This document shows positions 1-14,900 of a stretch of DNA of 64,000 bases, piece after piece (positions within the stretch are counted from its first letter, which is position 1; each line of letters starts with the position of its first letter). The stretch comes from Apus apus. Its lineage: Eukaryota; Chordata; Aves; Apodiformes; Apodidae. A program made the translations under genes and the position numbers. The stretch is taken from NCBI RefSeq assembly GCF_020740795.1, contig NC_067285.1:90727152-90791151 (forward strand), written 5' to 3'. The notes under the pieces were generated by a model that had not been told where the DNA came from, searched no databases, and saw only the letters and a program-made list of their open reading frames with translations.

Positions 1-3000
1 AAAGTGATAGCAAGCAGATCCACTACCAAGACAAACTGACTGAGTAAGCTTCTACAGCTTTTATGACAGGCAAATTTTGGTCTATTAGCCTTCACATGCT
101 GAATTTCAGCCAAAGAATTCAGACAACCTGAACACCAAGGAAGAGATGACTCCAGACAACAGGATAGATGTTACTGCCCAGCCCTCTCTCCTGCCACAGG
201 TCACTGCAAAATTCCTAATGTATGGACTTTTAACTTATGATGACATACTTCCAAAATGTGATCATTAGCATGCAAAAAGTTATATTCCAGTTAAAAATGT
301 GTATAGTAAGCCAGAAAATTCATGCTGGATAAGGCCTTTGATCAGCCTTATCCACAGAGGTGAAGACAGAAAGTCTGCAATGCCAGTCAGAAGAGTACTA
401 ATAATTACAGCAGTTTATCATTTGTTAACAAAGGAAATAAATCACTAGGACTGTATCCTGGTAGGATAAAAAAAAAGTTTCCCAGCTAAAGGCACTTCAA
501 CCTTTTTTCTTTCCTGCTAGAACAGGTAAGGGTGTCACCTGGTCCCAAATCTTGTGACACAGCAGCACCCAAATTGCTCTCCCATTTAGGCTGGTGCCAA
601 CTTTAAAGCACACAGTCCCATGAGAAATGAGAGCAATGGAAGTGAGAAGACAGGAGAAAAGGAAACTGCCTGAGAATGGTAAAGAAAAAAAAACTGGTAC
701 TAAAACTAGAAAAAAAAAATCATCAGGTCACTCATATCGCGAGAGACTGAGATTGAAAGCCTCAGAGAGAAACAGTTCAGGCAAGGACAATGATATTCCC
801 TTGTCTGTATAGTTTATATGTAGGCAACAAAAGTAGCAGAGAATTGCAGGGAGTTGAAGAGATTATCTTGTATTTCACCCAGCTACAAGGCTACATTGCT
901 CTGAGATTTGAATACTCTCCTACCTTGTGCCACCCTACTCAGCTGAGTTACTAGTCACGTCATTTATACCGAAATTTTGATAGCTGATTAGTAGTCACAC
1001 GTTGCTCTTTTGCTATGACTGCCTGGCATCCCAGGGCACGGAAAAGAGCCATAGCTGTGCCTCTACAATGCTACAGAATGCTAAGCACACAGCAAAGAAT
1101 ACAAGGTCTTAAGAGTCTCAAATTAGAATACAGTCTGGAATCTACTTCCTCTGTATCACAGTCCTGGTACTTACAGTGATAGCATGAAATAAGATTCATG
1201 CAAAGAACTTTTCTACAAAGATACTGTCATGATGACGACCACAGAAGTCTGAGAAAGTAATTCTGTCCTCGGGATTTGGTTTGAATAGCACGTAATAAAC
1301 ATGGCATAGGACTGCATTTTGAACAGTAAGCAGAAAGTGCAACACTGAATAGCTGTTCATTAAGAGCTGCTCTATTCATTCTACGCACCAAACAGATACT
1401 CAGAAGAAACACAGCAGTGACCATGTATTTAATATGCATGCCCATGAAGGAGAATTCAGCTTGCAGAGGCAACACTATTGTATTATTTTAGCAGGCCTGA
1501 CCTTGCAAATTTCATCACGTTCTCCAAGACCGAAGACAAACTTACAAGCACAATTATTCAGGGAATTCTTACTTCACTTGTGCATAGCAGTCCTCAGTGA
1601 GATCAGGTTCTAAGATGCTGGCTACTGGATGAGTAAAAACCTATCCAATTCCTCAGACAGAATACAACACATCTCTTGCTAATTTAATGTTTTTAAGTTT
1701 GTACATACAAGTCACAAATGCTGAAAGCAAAAGACAGGAGATATTGTGCCAAACGAGTGAACAGTCAGACAAACTACATACTCAAATGAAAAACAGAAGA
1801 AAAAAAATTAAGAAGTCTGATCAAAGAACCTTTCTTGTGCTGTCCTGGCTGGGCTTTAGTGGGGGCTAACACTCCAGCAGTACACCACACTTAACAGAGA
1901 TATCTATGCATACAGGAAATTATAATTTGCATTAGTATTCACGTGTCTTCTCACAAGCTCTGCTGCTCATGAGACCATGAAGATGGATTTTCTGGTGCTG
2001 TATACATGAAAGTTCTGTTGACATAGAAAGTCAGGTTTTCTCAGAGCCTTTGCTGAGCCTTCCTCAGCTCTCTGCAATATTATACCAACTGATCTGTATG
2101 GTATTAGAAGCCATCAGAAAAGATTTTTCAAATAATCAATGTGCTTGAACAATGCAAATAAATTATCTTCCCATTTGGCTTATGAGATTTGTTTCTGTTA
2201 CCCAAACTTGAATCTACAACGCGAGAGCAAACTAAGGCCAAGTTACTATTAGCACGCTAAATTTTGAAGGCAAATTATAAGCCTCCCATAAAAATTTAAT
2301 CTTACGGTAACAACAACCATCAAGAAACCAGAGAGAGTCACTCTGTCAAGTTACAAAACTTAACTTAAAATGAGACTGCTACACAACAAAGCTAGTGAGT
2401 GCCCTTACTCTGGCATAAGAAAATAAAAAGCCATCACCAGGGATGGAAATACACAAATTGTGACCTTTCAAGACACACACTTTAGAAATCACCCAATCAG
2501 GGACTAAATAATTAAAGAGATCATCTCTTGGTCAGGCTGGACCACTGTCAAGAGCTGTCAAACTCCAGGCAATATTGGTAATAGACATATTTTACAGGAA
2601 TCCCTATAGTTTACTTTATAAAAATGAAAATGGAAGTAAGCTGGTGGGCTTTTGGCATAAATGGGCTTTGTGTTTGTAGGGTAGGGCTGGCAGTTTTTAC
2701 CCTAATGGCAAAAACCAGAGCCCTAGAAAGTTATATTCCACTCTTACTTCCACCAAGCTTAGACAGATCATCTGCTTGGTCTGCAATGTGACCATCAACC
2801 TAGCCTTGGGATAGTCAAGTACAAGACAGTACAAACAGAAGCCACAGAATTTTAATTGTTTGAGGGAAAGCTGGACATGCAAATTGAGTCTCCCAGTCAA
2901 GAAAATAAAGTTATCAGTACTTACCTAAGTAAATCTTTCTGCTGATAAAAATTTAAGAAAACTAGTTGTTTTTTTATAGTCTTCAACTTCAATAAGATCA

Positions 3001-5480
3001 ACTCGTTGATCACAGACACAGTAGCAGAAATGTCTATTTTTTAATAGGATTTGGCATTATTCTCTCACTCTGGAGACAGAATTCTGTTGTGTTATACTTA
3101 ACTCCTTTTCCAAATATTTTCCAAATTAAAAAATGGGCTGTCATGTGACATCAATAATGTCTGAAAACTATATCAGTTAAGTCTAAAAATACAACACACA
3201 TCAGCTGAACAGAGTATTGAAAATTTATCTCCTGTTGAAAGGGACATTAGTTCTTTTGCCCTTCTGTTCACGGCTTTGTTCTTTCTAATAAAGCAAGCTG
3301 CCTCGGTTTTTCTCCTTTCACATCCATGGCTCACCCACAAGAGAACTGCTCACCAGAAGCATATCAAATTAATTCCGTGCACTCTGGCAGCAGGATAAAC
3401 GAGAAGAAATTGATGAGCCTTCAGAAGGGGGAGGGGCATGATAAAAATCAAGGGGTTATCACAATTCTTCCTAGAATTGCACAAAACATTATAGACATAA
3501 TGTATGAATAGCTGTCACTGGAGCTGAAGTCAGACGCAGACCATGACAGACCAATAGATACACTTAACGTTCTCTTAATTGTGCATGAGACCCAAGGCCC
3601 ACAAGAAGTGCATTCGGAAAGAAACAGATGTGGCGAGAGCGTGCACTCCAAAGTTCTTCCTTTATCTGCTTCTCAGCAGCAAAACAACCTGCATAATGAA
3701 ACAAAACCTCTCCATCCGGCCTGGACCAGTGCCAGGACAAACTAAGCTACCAATCTACAATATAACTCATTCTTGGTTTTAATTATTGGAGGAATGCTGA
3801 CACATAAGACACAAGTTACTTTCAGATGACTGTGGAGCAGCAAAGAAGCAAGGATGGCCATTCAAGCACCAAGAGTTCCCAAAAAACAAGGTGCTCTCCT
3901 CTAGCTACGCACAGCCCAGCTGTGCTGACAAGGACTGTTGTTGCCACCTCCACAAGAGAGCAGGATGCCAGGTTGGAGGGACACCACTTGCACCAGAAGG
4001 CACTGGCAGCAGTGCCACCATCACCACCATTACAACCCTCTTCTCAAAACTGTGCTCCCCACGTGACCAAACTGAGAAACTGCAGTAATCATCTTCAGGG
4101 AGGGAACAATACAAACACATGCCAAGAGAGACCTTTGTGTTGCTTACAGACCTCCCTAAATGTTCAGGGAACAGTTGTATACAGAGCCCCACGTGCACAC
4201 ATGGTATCTGTGGTGCCCCAAGAACAAGCAAATCTGAACAAAGCCTGACTTTTAAGGTTTTGACTTGAAAAATACTGCAGAGGAGGCGAAAATAGAGAAA
4301 AAGGAGTGTAATTATGTTATCTTTACTCTTTGCCCACGGGGCAATTAAGTTGGAACTCTAAATACGAAGGATGCAGGGCAAATGAAAATTTTGAAGCACT
4401 ACAGAATTACTGGTTTAATGGGTCTGCCAAATGACGGCACACTCCCAGCAAAGAGTTCTGGCTGCAGAAAGCCCTTAATCCCAATGAATAACTAACTGGG
4501 AATAAAGTCAGCTAAACAGCTGTCAGGATGAAATGCTATTCAAGCTGACTAGAGGAACCACTGCCTAGAGCTGGAAAGTAGTATGTTCAGCCCAACCTCA
4601 AAGCAAAGAGTAGGACCTGACACCACAGTTTAACTAACATCTGCCACCACCACCTTCTACCTTAAAAATGGGAGTATGAAAGTCAGAAGCAGCAAGGAAA
4701 GAACCAACTATTCTCTTCAAAAAACACAGCAGGTTAACTCTGAAGTGAATTTGATAGTTATCCAAGTCTCTTCTAAAGAGAAGATGGGGCAAGTTAGTAC
4801 CTATCTGTACTCAACGCTTCTCACTTTCCACTGAGTTGTAAGGGGATACTAAATGCTGGCATAGAGTTAACTGTTAAGAAAAGAAACAACTTCATAGAAC
4901 CAATGTATCAGAGGAACTCTATTAAGTTCAGCTGAGCAGCTTACTGAAGGCGTAATTGCTATCCTGTTGTGCTTGACATGGCAATGCAGCCTTACCAGCC
5001 CTTCAAAATAGCACTAAAAACATGGGTCTATTCAGAAACCCAGGAACAAGTTTGGAAGATAAACCTTGAAGCTATATGCACCAGAAGATGTAAAGATACA
5101 AGGAGAACAGTAGACCAAGTACACACAAATTATTCAAGTGAGCTTGCAATAATCACTCTCCTACATAAGGATATTTTAAGCTTTTAGGGCACATAGAATG
5201 TATACAGCTGGCAGTATTCATGTGACAGCTGCATCAAGGGAATGCCTTTTACCACCAATACCACTCTGCATTAACAGATGGGTTACAGGGCAGTCATTCA
5301 CAGACAACAAAATCCCTCAACATTGCCCACACAAACAGCAAATAAAAAGGCCCAGGGCCCTCTAGTTAATCAAAAGTCAGATTTGAAATCAGTTGGGTTG
5401 TTGATGAGCAAGAAGACAGCACTCTGATGTACTACCAAGAACAAAGCAATAATTTTCCTAGTGGTATTAGAATGATATAC
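1..5480 (-). other. LIMCH1: LIMCH1 intron 1, distal part (no exon seen)
   Basis: The assignment to intron 1 follows from the minus-strand LIMCH1 exon 1 at 18076-18171, whose splice donor opens toward lower coordinates. I saw no reading frame resembling the next part of the calponin-homology domain and no recognisable repeat. The sequence is AT-rich with few CpGs. Open frames here are short and have no splice-site support or protein-like composition. A small exon or a distal enhancer could be missed by eye. Confidence 0.6.
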
Positions 5481-6105
5481 TAGAATCATAGCATGGTTTG
5501 GTTTGGAAGGAACCTTAAAGATCATCTAGATCAAATCCCCTTGCACTGGGCAGGGACACCTCCCACTAGATCAGCTTGCTCAAAGGCTCATCTAACCTGT
5601 CCTTGAATACTTGCAGGAAAGGCGATTCCACAACTTCCCTGGGCAATCTGGTCCAGTGTCTCATCACTCTCACAGTCAAGAATTTCCTCTTAATGTCTAA
5701 TCTAAATCTCCCCTCTTCCAGATTTAATCCATTACACCTTGTCCTCTTGCTACAAGACCTTGCAAACTTCCTTCCCCAGCTTTCTTGTAGGCCCCTTTCA
5801 GGTACTGGAAGGCAGCTACAAGTCTCCCCAGAGCCTTCTCTTCTCCAGGCTGAACAACCCCAACTCTCTCAGCCTGTCTTCATAGCAGAGAAGCTGCAGC
5901 CCTTTGATCATCTTCATGGCCCTCCTCTGGACTTGCTCCAGGAGCTCCATGTCCTTCTCATGTTGGGGTCTCCAAAACTGGACCCAGAACTCCAGGTGGG
6001 GTCTCATGAGAGCAGAGTAGAGGGGGAGAATCACCTCTCTCGGCCTGCTGGCCACGCTTCTTTTGATGCAGCCCAAATCATTTGTCACTGCACTGAGAGT
6101 GAAAG
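5481..6105 (-). mobile_element. CR1 LINE, 5'-truncated copy
   Basis: The copy lies on the minus strand: its 3' tail is the TAGAATCATAG-type end starting at 5481. Further right, the complementary strand encodes a degraded C-terminal end of CR1 ORF2, with recognisable stretches such as [21 protein letters not shown] and [12 protein letters not shown]. The left half matches the CR1 3' region (ends of the reverse transcriptase frame and 3' UTR). The 5' boundary is uncertain; weaker similarity may run to about 6167. The frame around 5816-6166 is a remnant of this LINE and not a host gene. It is 5'-truncated, as most CR1 copies are, and sits inside LIMCH1 intron 1. Confidence 0.93.
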
Positions 6106-9100
6106 AGCTATAGTCACCACACTCCAGAAATTCCCAAGTGTGATTTTTCCCCTCCAACAGCCTCATTAGACTTCTGGCAGGAAGAAATCACAGCTCTGGG
6201 GAGCAGAACAAGTGCACAGGCCACACACTGTTTTCAGCTCAGTCATTTTAGGACACTAGGACACTTTCATGACAATCCACAAATGCAACTGGAGTGGAGG
6301 AATTGTCAGACAGTAGTGTCTTTCATCTCATGCCACTGTCCTAAGGAAAACTGCTATGACACACCTCTGGACAACACAGAACACAAGTGTACACAGTTGG
6401 AATCACACTCTCCCTTTGCCATATGCTTTCTACATTGTAGAAGAGTCCTTTTTCTTGTTGTTGTTTGTTGTTTTTTTTTAAGAAATGAAAGTAAACAGGG
6501 TACCAGCAAGAGCTTTTTTATATGCACAGGCCATCTCAATTTTGTTGACTTTCCTATCTGTTTCACTAACCACTTTGCTTGTAATTGCAGGTATCATCTA
6601 AAGCACTCTCCCTCCACACCAACTACAAAAATAAAAGCTTAGGTTTTGCTTTCTCCATACTTTTTGGTGTATGAGATGTTTAGCTTTTCCCTCTCAATCC
6701 TAAAAGAAAAACCCAACCTGACTGAGTCTGTGAACAGGGTAAAACATTCACTGCTCAAAACTAATGCTGACAGGCCCGTCTCTGCCAGTACTTTTCCAAC
6801 AGCACTTACTTCATGGGAGCAATGGAGCCCAGTTCAAGGTGCAGGAAAACTGGCAATTTGATGCTTCATATTGGAGCTCCCTACCCTGTACAAAGGCTGC
6901 CACCACTGCTACTTCTGGAACTCAGCTCCTCCTACTCACGTAGCCCTGTACCCAAAATATACAGTGACAGGATACTCCCCTTTCTTTACACAGAGATCCC
7001 CCTTACATGCTTTCTTCTCTGGGGAGACAGTAAAAGACAGGAAAAAGGCAGAAAACAAAAGCTTTCAACACAGTTTGAGATTGCCCCACTTCCAAGAAGC
7101 CTGCACTGGCTTTGATCTATTGATTTCAAGGCCCTTAATGTGGGAAGCTGAAATTCTTTTTTTTTTCCACACAATCCTAAAATGAAAAAGAAAACCCAGT
7201 ATGGCACTGGAGAATTAAGGGTTGCACTGAAAAACTAACAAATATTGAGGGGAGTGGAAAAGCCACAAATACCAGATCTGCCTAAAACAGACATCAGAGA
7301 CACCAGAAAACTACAATGAATGGAAATTCATGGATAAAAAATCACACAATCACTGGCAGACAAGTTTTCTATTAAATCTTACTGGAATGTCACCTCGGAG
7401 CTACCCCTGTGAATTTTCATTAGGTTATCCCACAGCTATCTACAACAGTTTTGCTTACTTTTTCCCCTGAAGCTACTCACAAGAAGCAAAATGAGGGAAA
7501 GGAATGAAGCAGCAAACCAATTATTATTCAGATGCATTTTTAAATTATAATATGGATCTTTTTGTTTAGGATTCTCTGAAAAAGCTCTAACACCAACTGC
7601 AGTGCATCCTTCATACATGAGGCTGGGATAAATCTAGTTCAATGTTTGCCTTTGGAGAGAGCCCTTACCAAGCAAGCCTCTCTAAATCTAACTGGGGCCT
7701 GTTTTCTGGGAGAATGTAATCATGGAAAGATAAGTGAGGGAGATGAAATTACTTTGTAGTGTCACTAGCTTTATTTTTAACACCCTGCTCTCTTTACATT
7801 CATCTCCTTGCGAGAATATCTTAACCCTCAGCTGTGCTGTGCCAATCTAAGAGGCTCTGGATGCCAGGAAATGCCACACAACAACCACCACCTCCACTTT
7901 CAGAACTGGCCATGTGCCTGGGCTATCTGGAGGGAATAATGCTGCCTACAGCCCACACCTCCAGCAGGCAGAAGTACCCACCTTGACAGAAAGCACCCAT
8001 CAGCCCAGCACCCTCAACAGAGGAGCCATATGGGCAGAGTGGCACTGACCCTGAGGGAAGGAGAAACTAAGGCCCCTGCAAAATTAAAGATCTGTGTATT
8101 CAAAATTAAAATGTTTTGAGGGTATTTTTGCTTCTCTTTCTTTAGAAAAGGCAAGCTGTTTCTAATAAAGGAGCCCTTCAGTCACTTGAACTTCGTTGAT
8201 TTATGAGTTTTTTCATGTTACTCCAAAACTGAAGGCCCCCTTGTTGAAATAAAAATTGGTTTTGGGAGGGGTAGGATGTTAGGCTAAGTTTTATATATTT
8301 TCTTTCAACTCAGGAAAGAGTCACCTTTATGACTCACTGATTCTGACACCTCCTTTTTCTTGCCAGCATATTTTTTTTCTGGAAAACAGCTGATTTTCTT
8401 GGCTATCTTTAATTGATCCAAACACTGGCAGGGGACAGACACCACACATGCATGCTCCCAAATCAGGACTTTCCTTTTTCCAAAACACAACTTTAAAAAA
8501 TTTATTCATCAGAATCAGGAAAACAATAAAAACACCTGTATAGTTGCTGCATTTTTTTCTGTTTAGATTACATATTTACAGTTATGCTTCTGCACTGAAA
8601 GAAAATTTCCAGAGTTGGTTTTGCGGCAACAATACATGCAAGTTAGCCTACTGAAATGAATCACAACAATCACACAGAAACAGCGCCAAGGGATTCAGCA
8701 CTGAAAGCCTGGCACACTGGGCATCCCTGCCCATGCCAGTCTGACAGGGATGAGGCTGCCACTTCTGCCTCTCCTCACTTCTCCCTCCCCTTCTCCAAGT
8801 CCAGTCTGAAAACGCTCACTGCCAAATAGCAAACTTTGGTTAACACAACACAGCTTCTTTTTAAATTGGGAAAAAAATAAGAAAAAACAATAAAAATAAT
8901 TAACAAAGGCAAGCAGTTAATAATACTTAAAACAAAGGATTATGAAAAAAAATGGGGGGTGAGACTTCAGTGCTTCTCCTCAGACACTGAAGCTTCCTTT
9001 CTCTGACAGCAGGGTGAAGAAAAATCTACTGAAGAATTTTCTAGATTACAAAAGTAGGTATTTGGATGAAGGGTTTTCAGAGTTTCCTTGGGGGGAGATG

Positions 9101-10711
9101 GAGGAGAGTACCCAATACACCCATGTAAGGTATAAAATACGCATCACAGATATTCAAGAAATTAAATAATTACAAGTTATCATTACGAGTTCCACAATTT
9201 CCTATTTGAGGGTTACAGTCATTTTAAGATGATAGGAGATGACCACTGAATTCCACCGCAATCTTCTGCCGTGATACAACAGCATAACGTAGCCCTGTGC
9301 ATTTCATGGCAAACAATGCTTGCAAAGCAAAGCACCAAAGAGATTCTAACCTCAGCCCCCTGTCCTCTGTAGCCACCCAACCATTCTGCTCCCTCTTGAA
9401 ATTACTTATTTATGGGCATCAGCCTGTGCTTATGCAAAAGCAAGAATGTGCTTCTTAAGTCAGAGCAAAGGTTACAACTATTTGTGCCAGTTTGTGGCTT
9501 GCTGCTGAAGTACAAATTCATTCAAGATTCCTGGCATGCTGGTTTTAGTGGAAAGGTCATTTGGGGCTTTTTTCCTGCCATTCTGGAAATCAAAAGTTCC
9601 AATACTGAAAGATACTTTCCTTAATCTTTGGTTCACAGCTGCTCCTTCCAAGAGTCCCATCTTGTGCAAAGGATTTCATGATGCCATGTTACCAAGCGTT
9701 ATCAATACTGTATGCCAAAGTCCTTGACTTGCACTTTTGCTGGATTTACCAGATCTAAAGGAAATTTTGGGAACTCTTGTGTATTAAACTTTCTTCAGAT
9801 TTTAGCTCCTCACTGTTGGTGAGAAAAATCTGAAACACAGCAATGTATGTTCTGAGGAACAGAAGGCAGATAACAGCCTAATTTATCATTTAAATGATAC
9901 TGTAATCCACCCAGAGACATGATTGCTCATGATTGCAATACTGTACTGAGATCTACCAACCCCTACAGGAAAGAAAACAATATGGAATGTATTTACAGTC
10001 TCAGGATGAGGACTCCTGTTTTTTTGCACTACACAGAGCCACTTTTCCTATAGCTTGTACATAACTGAAGGATTCTTCTGAAGCCTAGGGAAAGGTCAGA
10101 TAGAGGTAGGGAGTTCTGGAATTTGGAACAGTATAGGGAAACAACATCAAAGAATTTTCCCCTTCATGCCATTCCTGACACTCAACTCTGGAATCATATA
10201 GTGCAAAAATCCATCTTACTTCCAGCACTAATCAGGATCATGGAAAAACTCTGTGAAGGAGATTAATGGTGAGCATTTCCCTCTTACCTTATTCATTCAG
10301 CCATACGAAGCAGAATTAAAGAACTGCTTCTCTTGCCTCCACCATACTGCTCCTTTAGCCTGTGAACTGCTCTGTGAATCACTGACAATGATGGCAGAGC
10401 CAACAAGCCACAGAAATATTATTTTTCAAAATCTTACCTTGTCAAAGTTGATTTCAAAGTCAAGCTGTCTTTGATTATTAGGCATGAGACTTCAAAACAG
10501 CAGAAACAGGCAAAACAGGGTTTCTGTTCAAATAGGCAAATGAAGTGGACTTCCTCCTTTACTCACCAATTAAGAAATCACTAGACTATTTAAAGTCAAA
10601 ATTAACATCAGATGCAGTTCTATTATTAACTCCACTGTTATGCTGGTCATTCTGCTAAGGTAAGGCTTACTACCAATCATCTTTACATATACAATAAAAA
10701 AAACAGTCGAT
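6106..10711 (-). other. LIMCH1: LIMCH1 intron 1, stretch between CR1 copies
   Basis: No exon or clear transposable element was recognised. There are several short homopolymer runs, for example T runs near 6470 and 7160, and an A/T-rich low-complexity stretch at about 8865-8950. The open frames are short and look non-coding. Confidence 0.55.
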
Positions 10712-11249
10712 TCTGCCCTTCTGCTCTGGTGAGGCTGCACCTGGAGTACTGTGTACAGCTCTAGAGCCCTCAGCACAGGCACTGTAGGGTCCAAAGAAGG
10801 GCCATGAAGATGACTGAAGGGCTGGAGCACCTCTGCTATGAAGACAGACTGAGAGAGTTGGAGCTGTTCAGCCTGGAGAAGAGGAGGCTCCAGGGAGACC
10901 TCATAGCAGCCTCCCAGTACCTGAAGGGGCTACGGGAAAGCTGGGGAGGGACTTTTCCCCAGAGAGGGCAGTGATAGGATAAGGGGTAACTGTTTTAAAA
11001 TGAGAGAGGGGAGATTTAGGTTAGATATCAGGAAGAAATGCTAAACCATGAGGGTGGTAAGGCATTGGAATAGGTTGCCCAGGGAGGTTGTGGAAGCCCC
11101 CTCCCTGGAGGTGTTTCAGGCCAAGTTGGATGAGGCCTTATGCAACCTGGTCTAGTGTGAAGTGTCCCTGCTCCTAGCAGGGAGGTTGGAACCTGATGAT
11201 CATTAAAGTCCCTTCCAACCTTAACCATTCTATGATTCTACAATTCTAA
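10712..11249 (+). mobile_element. CR1 LINE, 3' end copy
   Basis: A plus-strand CR1 fragment of about 540 bp. It begins in the end of the ORF2 coding region (GAAGACAGACTGAGAGAGTT and GAGAAGAGGAGGCTCCAGG are typical), continues through the 3' UTR with TTAGGTTAGATATCAGGAAG and AGGTTGCCCAGGGAGGTTGT, and ends with the CCATTCTATGATTCTA tail at about 11226-11249. It is opposite in orientation to the copy at 5481 and 5'-truncated. The minus-strand frame at 11028-11228 is a shadow of this repeat. Confidence 0.95.
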
Positions 11250-11721
11250 GTAATGCTAGAACTGAGCAGAGTGACTATCAAGGTAGAGGATTCTTACAAC
11301 CAACAAATACCACAAAAAAAGCTGCACATCATCTTCTCAAGATCTAAAAAGCAAGGGAATCAACTTCAGTTCTTTACCCATTAATTATAGGAGTGCACAA
11401 TTAAATAACAAAAAAAATAATTTCACCAAGCCAATGATATCTGTCACGTTCAGAGTTTTACATAATAAAACAGGTTTAGCAAAAAGAGTTAAGATTGGAA
11501 GCCAAACACATTTTACACGGCCTTGAAGAGTTTCTACAAAGTAACACAGTAGCATTCCCTGAAAATGTCTGCCATAAGCAGACATCTGCATAAGAGTTTT
11601 GCTTTTGTATACTGAAGGATTGTGCTCGTGTAAACAGGTTCTTAAGCACTACAACAATATAAGCAACCAATAAAGCAGCATTAAAAATAAAATTGATACT
11701 CATTGACCCTGTCAATAAATC

Positions 11722-11935
11722 ACAGGTGCACAGAATAATTCCAGTTGGTAGGCCCTCAGGGGGCCTCTAGTCCAACCTCCTGCTCCATGCAAGGGCAGCT
11801 CTCGCATCCAACCAGGCTGTTTCAAACTCTGTCCAGTCAGGCACTAAACCTTCCAAAGCTGGAGATCTCCCAGCCTCTCCAGAGTGACTGCATGAATGCC
11901 CAGCTGGCCTTGTGGTGAGGAAGCATTTTCTTATG
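11722..11935 (-). mobile_element. CR1-like LINE 3' fragment, diverged
   Basis: Minus-strand fragment of about 215 bp. Landmarks are the phrases around 11760-11780 (GGCCTCTAGTCCAACCTCCTG) and 11880 (AGAGTGACTGCATG), which are the reverse complement of a CR1 3' region from a different subfamily than the neighbouring copies. The tail is degraded, so the subfamily is not assigned. Confidence 0.75.
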
Positions 11936-14900
11936 ACAAGTCATAGCCTTCCCTATTTTAGTGTATGACAAGTATCTCGCTCTCCTGCAACATACCTCTT
12001 TGAAGTACCTGGTTCTGTCTTAACAAAAACCTGCCCTGTTGCCCTGCAGGTCTTCCTTTTCAGCAGAGCTGCTGCCCCAGCAGTCACACCCCACCCTGTC
12101 CCACATGCAGGGAATATATTTATTCTGTTTAAAAAAGAAAAGGCAGCAACAGGCAAGTTTTTTTTTCATTTTAAGCTGAGGCACATTAGAGTTCTACGTG
12201 TTCCTGAAGGCTGTCTGGAGGACATGCGCTGCAGCCCTTTCACTTGAGACAGCAACATAGCTGGGAGAAGTTTCAGCTACCAATTTTCATGTTATGTTAT
12301 TGGTGCCATAGTAGCTGTTGTAGTAACTGTGATCTAAGAGACTGCATGGGGCAAGGAAAGACAGTACTTTCTTCTTTAAATGATATATTGGAAGGAGAAT
12401 GAGGAAAAGCTTAGATCTTCAGCATCTGCATGCCAAAATGTTCATACCACCTCCCCATGAAGCTGCCCTTTTAAATGACACTTTCACCGCTATAAATCTT
12501 GCTTCTTCTGTAACATTGTTCCAAAAGTGCTCTTTTTGGGATGTTTGCAAAGATCCAAAGTATTCATCCATGGATTAAAAGCTTATAGACTGGTAGGCTT
12601 TTCAAACAAATATAATATAGCTTTTATAACCTGTTGTGAACTTAGACTTCCCCAATCATCAAACATTTTAAAAGCTAGAAAACAATCTGCTGTATCCATC
12701 TGCTATTTATTCTCCATATTTGGGAAGTATTTCACCTTCCTTTCTAGAGGACTAATATTTTCCTTTAAAAAATATTTTAAAATGCAGTTTACCTAGCAGA
12801 ACAAGTGGAATGAGGTTACATAGTTGCGTTAAGTGATCTTCACCACCAATTGCATAATGGCATTCCAGACTCTGGTGTTAAGGTCAGATTTTACACCTAT
12901 TTAAGAATTTTAGTATTGAAAAGAGAAATCAATGCTGTTTTAAGACAATTAACAGCTCAGTCCTGCATTTCCTGACATTATCCCTTTATCAATAGTATAA
13001 TTGTTCTGATTATTCTCACTCCCATGCCAAGAGCTACTTATAAAATGGCTTAAGGGGTTCTCAAGACAAGGGAATTGGGTCCATGTATGCAGGACAGGAG
13101 GCCAGTTGCCAGGCAACTGGGAGAATAAAACATTTCTAGAAGGTGGTAGTCTGATAGGGTCAAAGATTTTGGGCAGGTTCTTCTACCCCCTTTAAATCAA
13201 TTTAGTGTCCATTCCACTAAACGACTAATTTAGTCAGAATGAGGGACATCCTATCTGCAGTCCCTAAATGCTGCCCAGAAGCAGATGTGGAGACAGCAGC
13301 AAAGAATTTCTCGCCAAGTCCAGTCACTATAACCATAGTAACTTCTACTTTCACATCCATCTAGGACCAGCAGCCAGCCACACACTTTTTGCCTCTTCAT
13401 AGTTGCCTCAAAGATACTGTTGGAAGGATTAATCTGGCCAAACTTTAGTTTGTCCACAAATAGGCAACCTGTCTAATTTACTTGCACAGGTTTCTAGTCT
13501 AAGAATCCATTTGCTCATTTAATAAATTAATTCCTTGAAGTAGCACCCAAAGGTCCAGGTCTGGCTAGAGGCACCACCATTCTAGGAACAGTACCAATGT
13601 TCAGAGGAACTAGAGTCCCTGTTCAAGGATCTTGAAATTAGCTTCACAGAAGAGTAGATTTCTACACACATTTGAAAACAGAAACACTCCTACAGGACAG
13701 AGGTTACTCAAATAGTGAAGCAGGTGGCTTAATCAATACTTTTCATTAAAAGAGCTTTATCTCTGATGTTCCTCAAGTTCCAGGCCCTTACAGCAGATAT
13801 TCCAATCAAGTCCCTTCACCAATTAGAAAAGATTTTGCAAATTAACTACCTTAATCACTTTTGAAGTTATGTTTTTGCAATGGGAGCCACAAGCCTCAGC
13901 TCTCTTGTACTTCATCCACAAGAAAGAGAGATACCCTATAAAACCCTTGTTTCCAGACTCCTGGCACGAGACAGTCACGTGAAGTTTACTTGCCTGAGTT
14001 ACTTCCCTGGTTTTATGCCCCTCACATTCTTCCACAGAGATGGTGGTGCAGAAGCGGCGTGACTATTCGGCTGTGTAATGTGACACATCCAGAAGCACTA
14101 AGGCATACCCTTGGCCCCACCACTTCTCCTAGAAGCAACAGTACTGTTAGCAAGTTAAAAAGGCCACCTTCGATACAGAAATCTAACACAGGTAAGTGTT
14201 TTGCTAGAAGGAAAATATAAAATAACACATACATACCCCAAACCCCTCTGGCTGGCAAATTTCTCCTTAACAAGAGAATTCTCAAGGGAAATATAAGTAG
14301 CAAACTGACCAGAAGTTTATGGGTTTTAGCCTATACATACGTAGAGGGAGCAGCAAAGTCAAGCTCTGACCACAGGGGACAGAAAAACATAACTTGTTTA
14401 TTATTACCATAAAACTATAAAGGAAGTATTCTTATCAGCCGGCAAAGTTTCTAAGGAATGTAAGTCTACAGAAATGCCATCCCTAATTGAACCAAACCTC
14501 AAAAATAAGGAGAGAGCATATTAATGAGGCAAGGGTAGGAGATGTGATGAGGAGATAACAATACCCTTAGGAGTTACACTAGTATTAAATGTATACTGTA
14601 TTACTCTCTTATGAATCTTTATGGCAAGAATAACTCTGTTTATATAGATGTCCTTTCAACCATCAGTTATTCTAGTTTAAACAAACATGCTGGGCACCTT
14701 GACATTTTAAAATTACAAGCCATTAGATCAAATTGGAGTTGCTATTTTGCTGTAGTAACCCACTAGACTTTACACAGCTCATATATTCTTTCAGTGAAAC
14801 TGAGATGCATTAATTGAAATGAGATATCACCTCTTTAATAATGCAGATTGCTGTAGCTCTCTCAGAGGCTTTTTCATCCAGCACCTTTACTTTAATTCCT

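Noticed and set aside
5816..6166. 116-codon minus-strand frame that looks protein-like
   Set aside because: It is the decayed end of the CR1 LINE reverse transcriptase frame, not a host gene.
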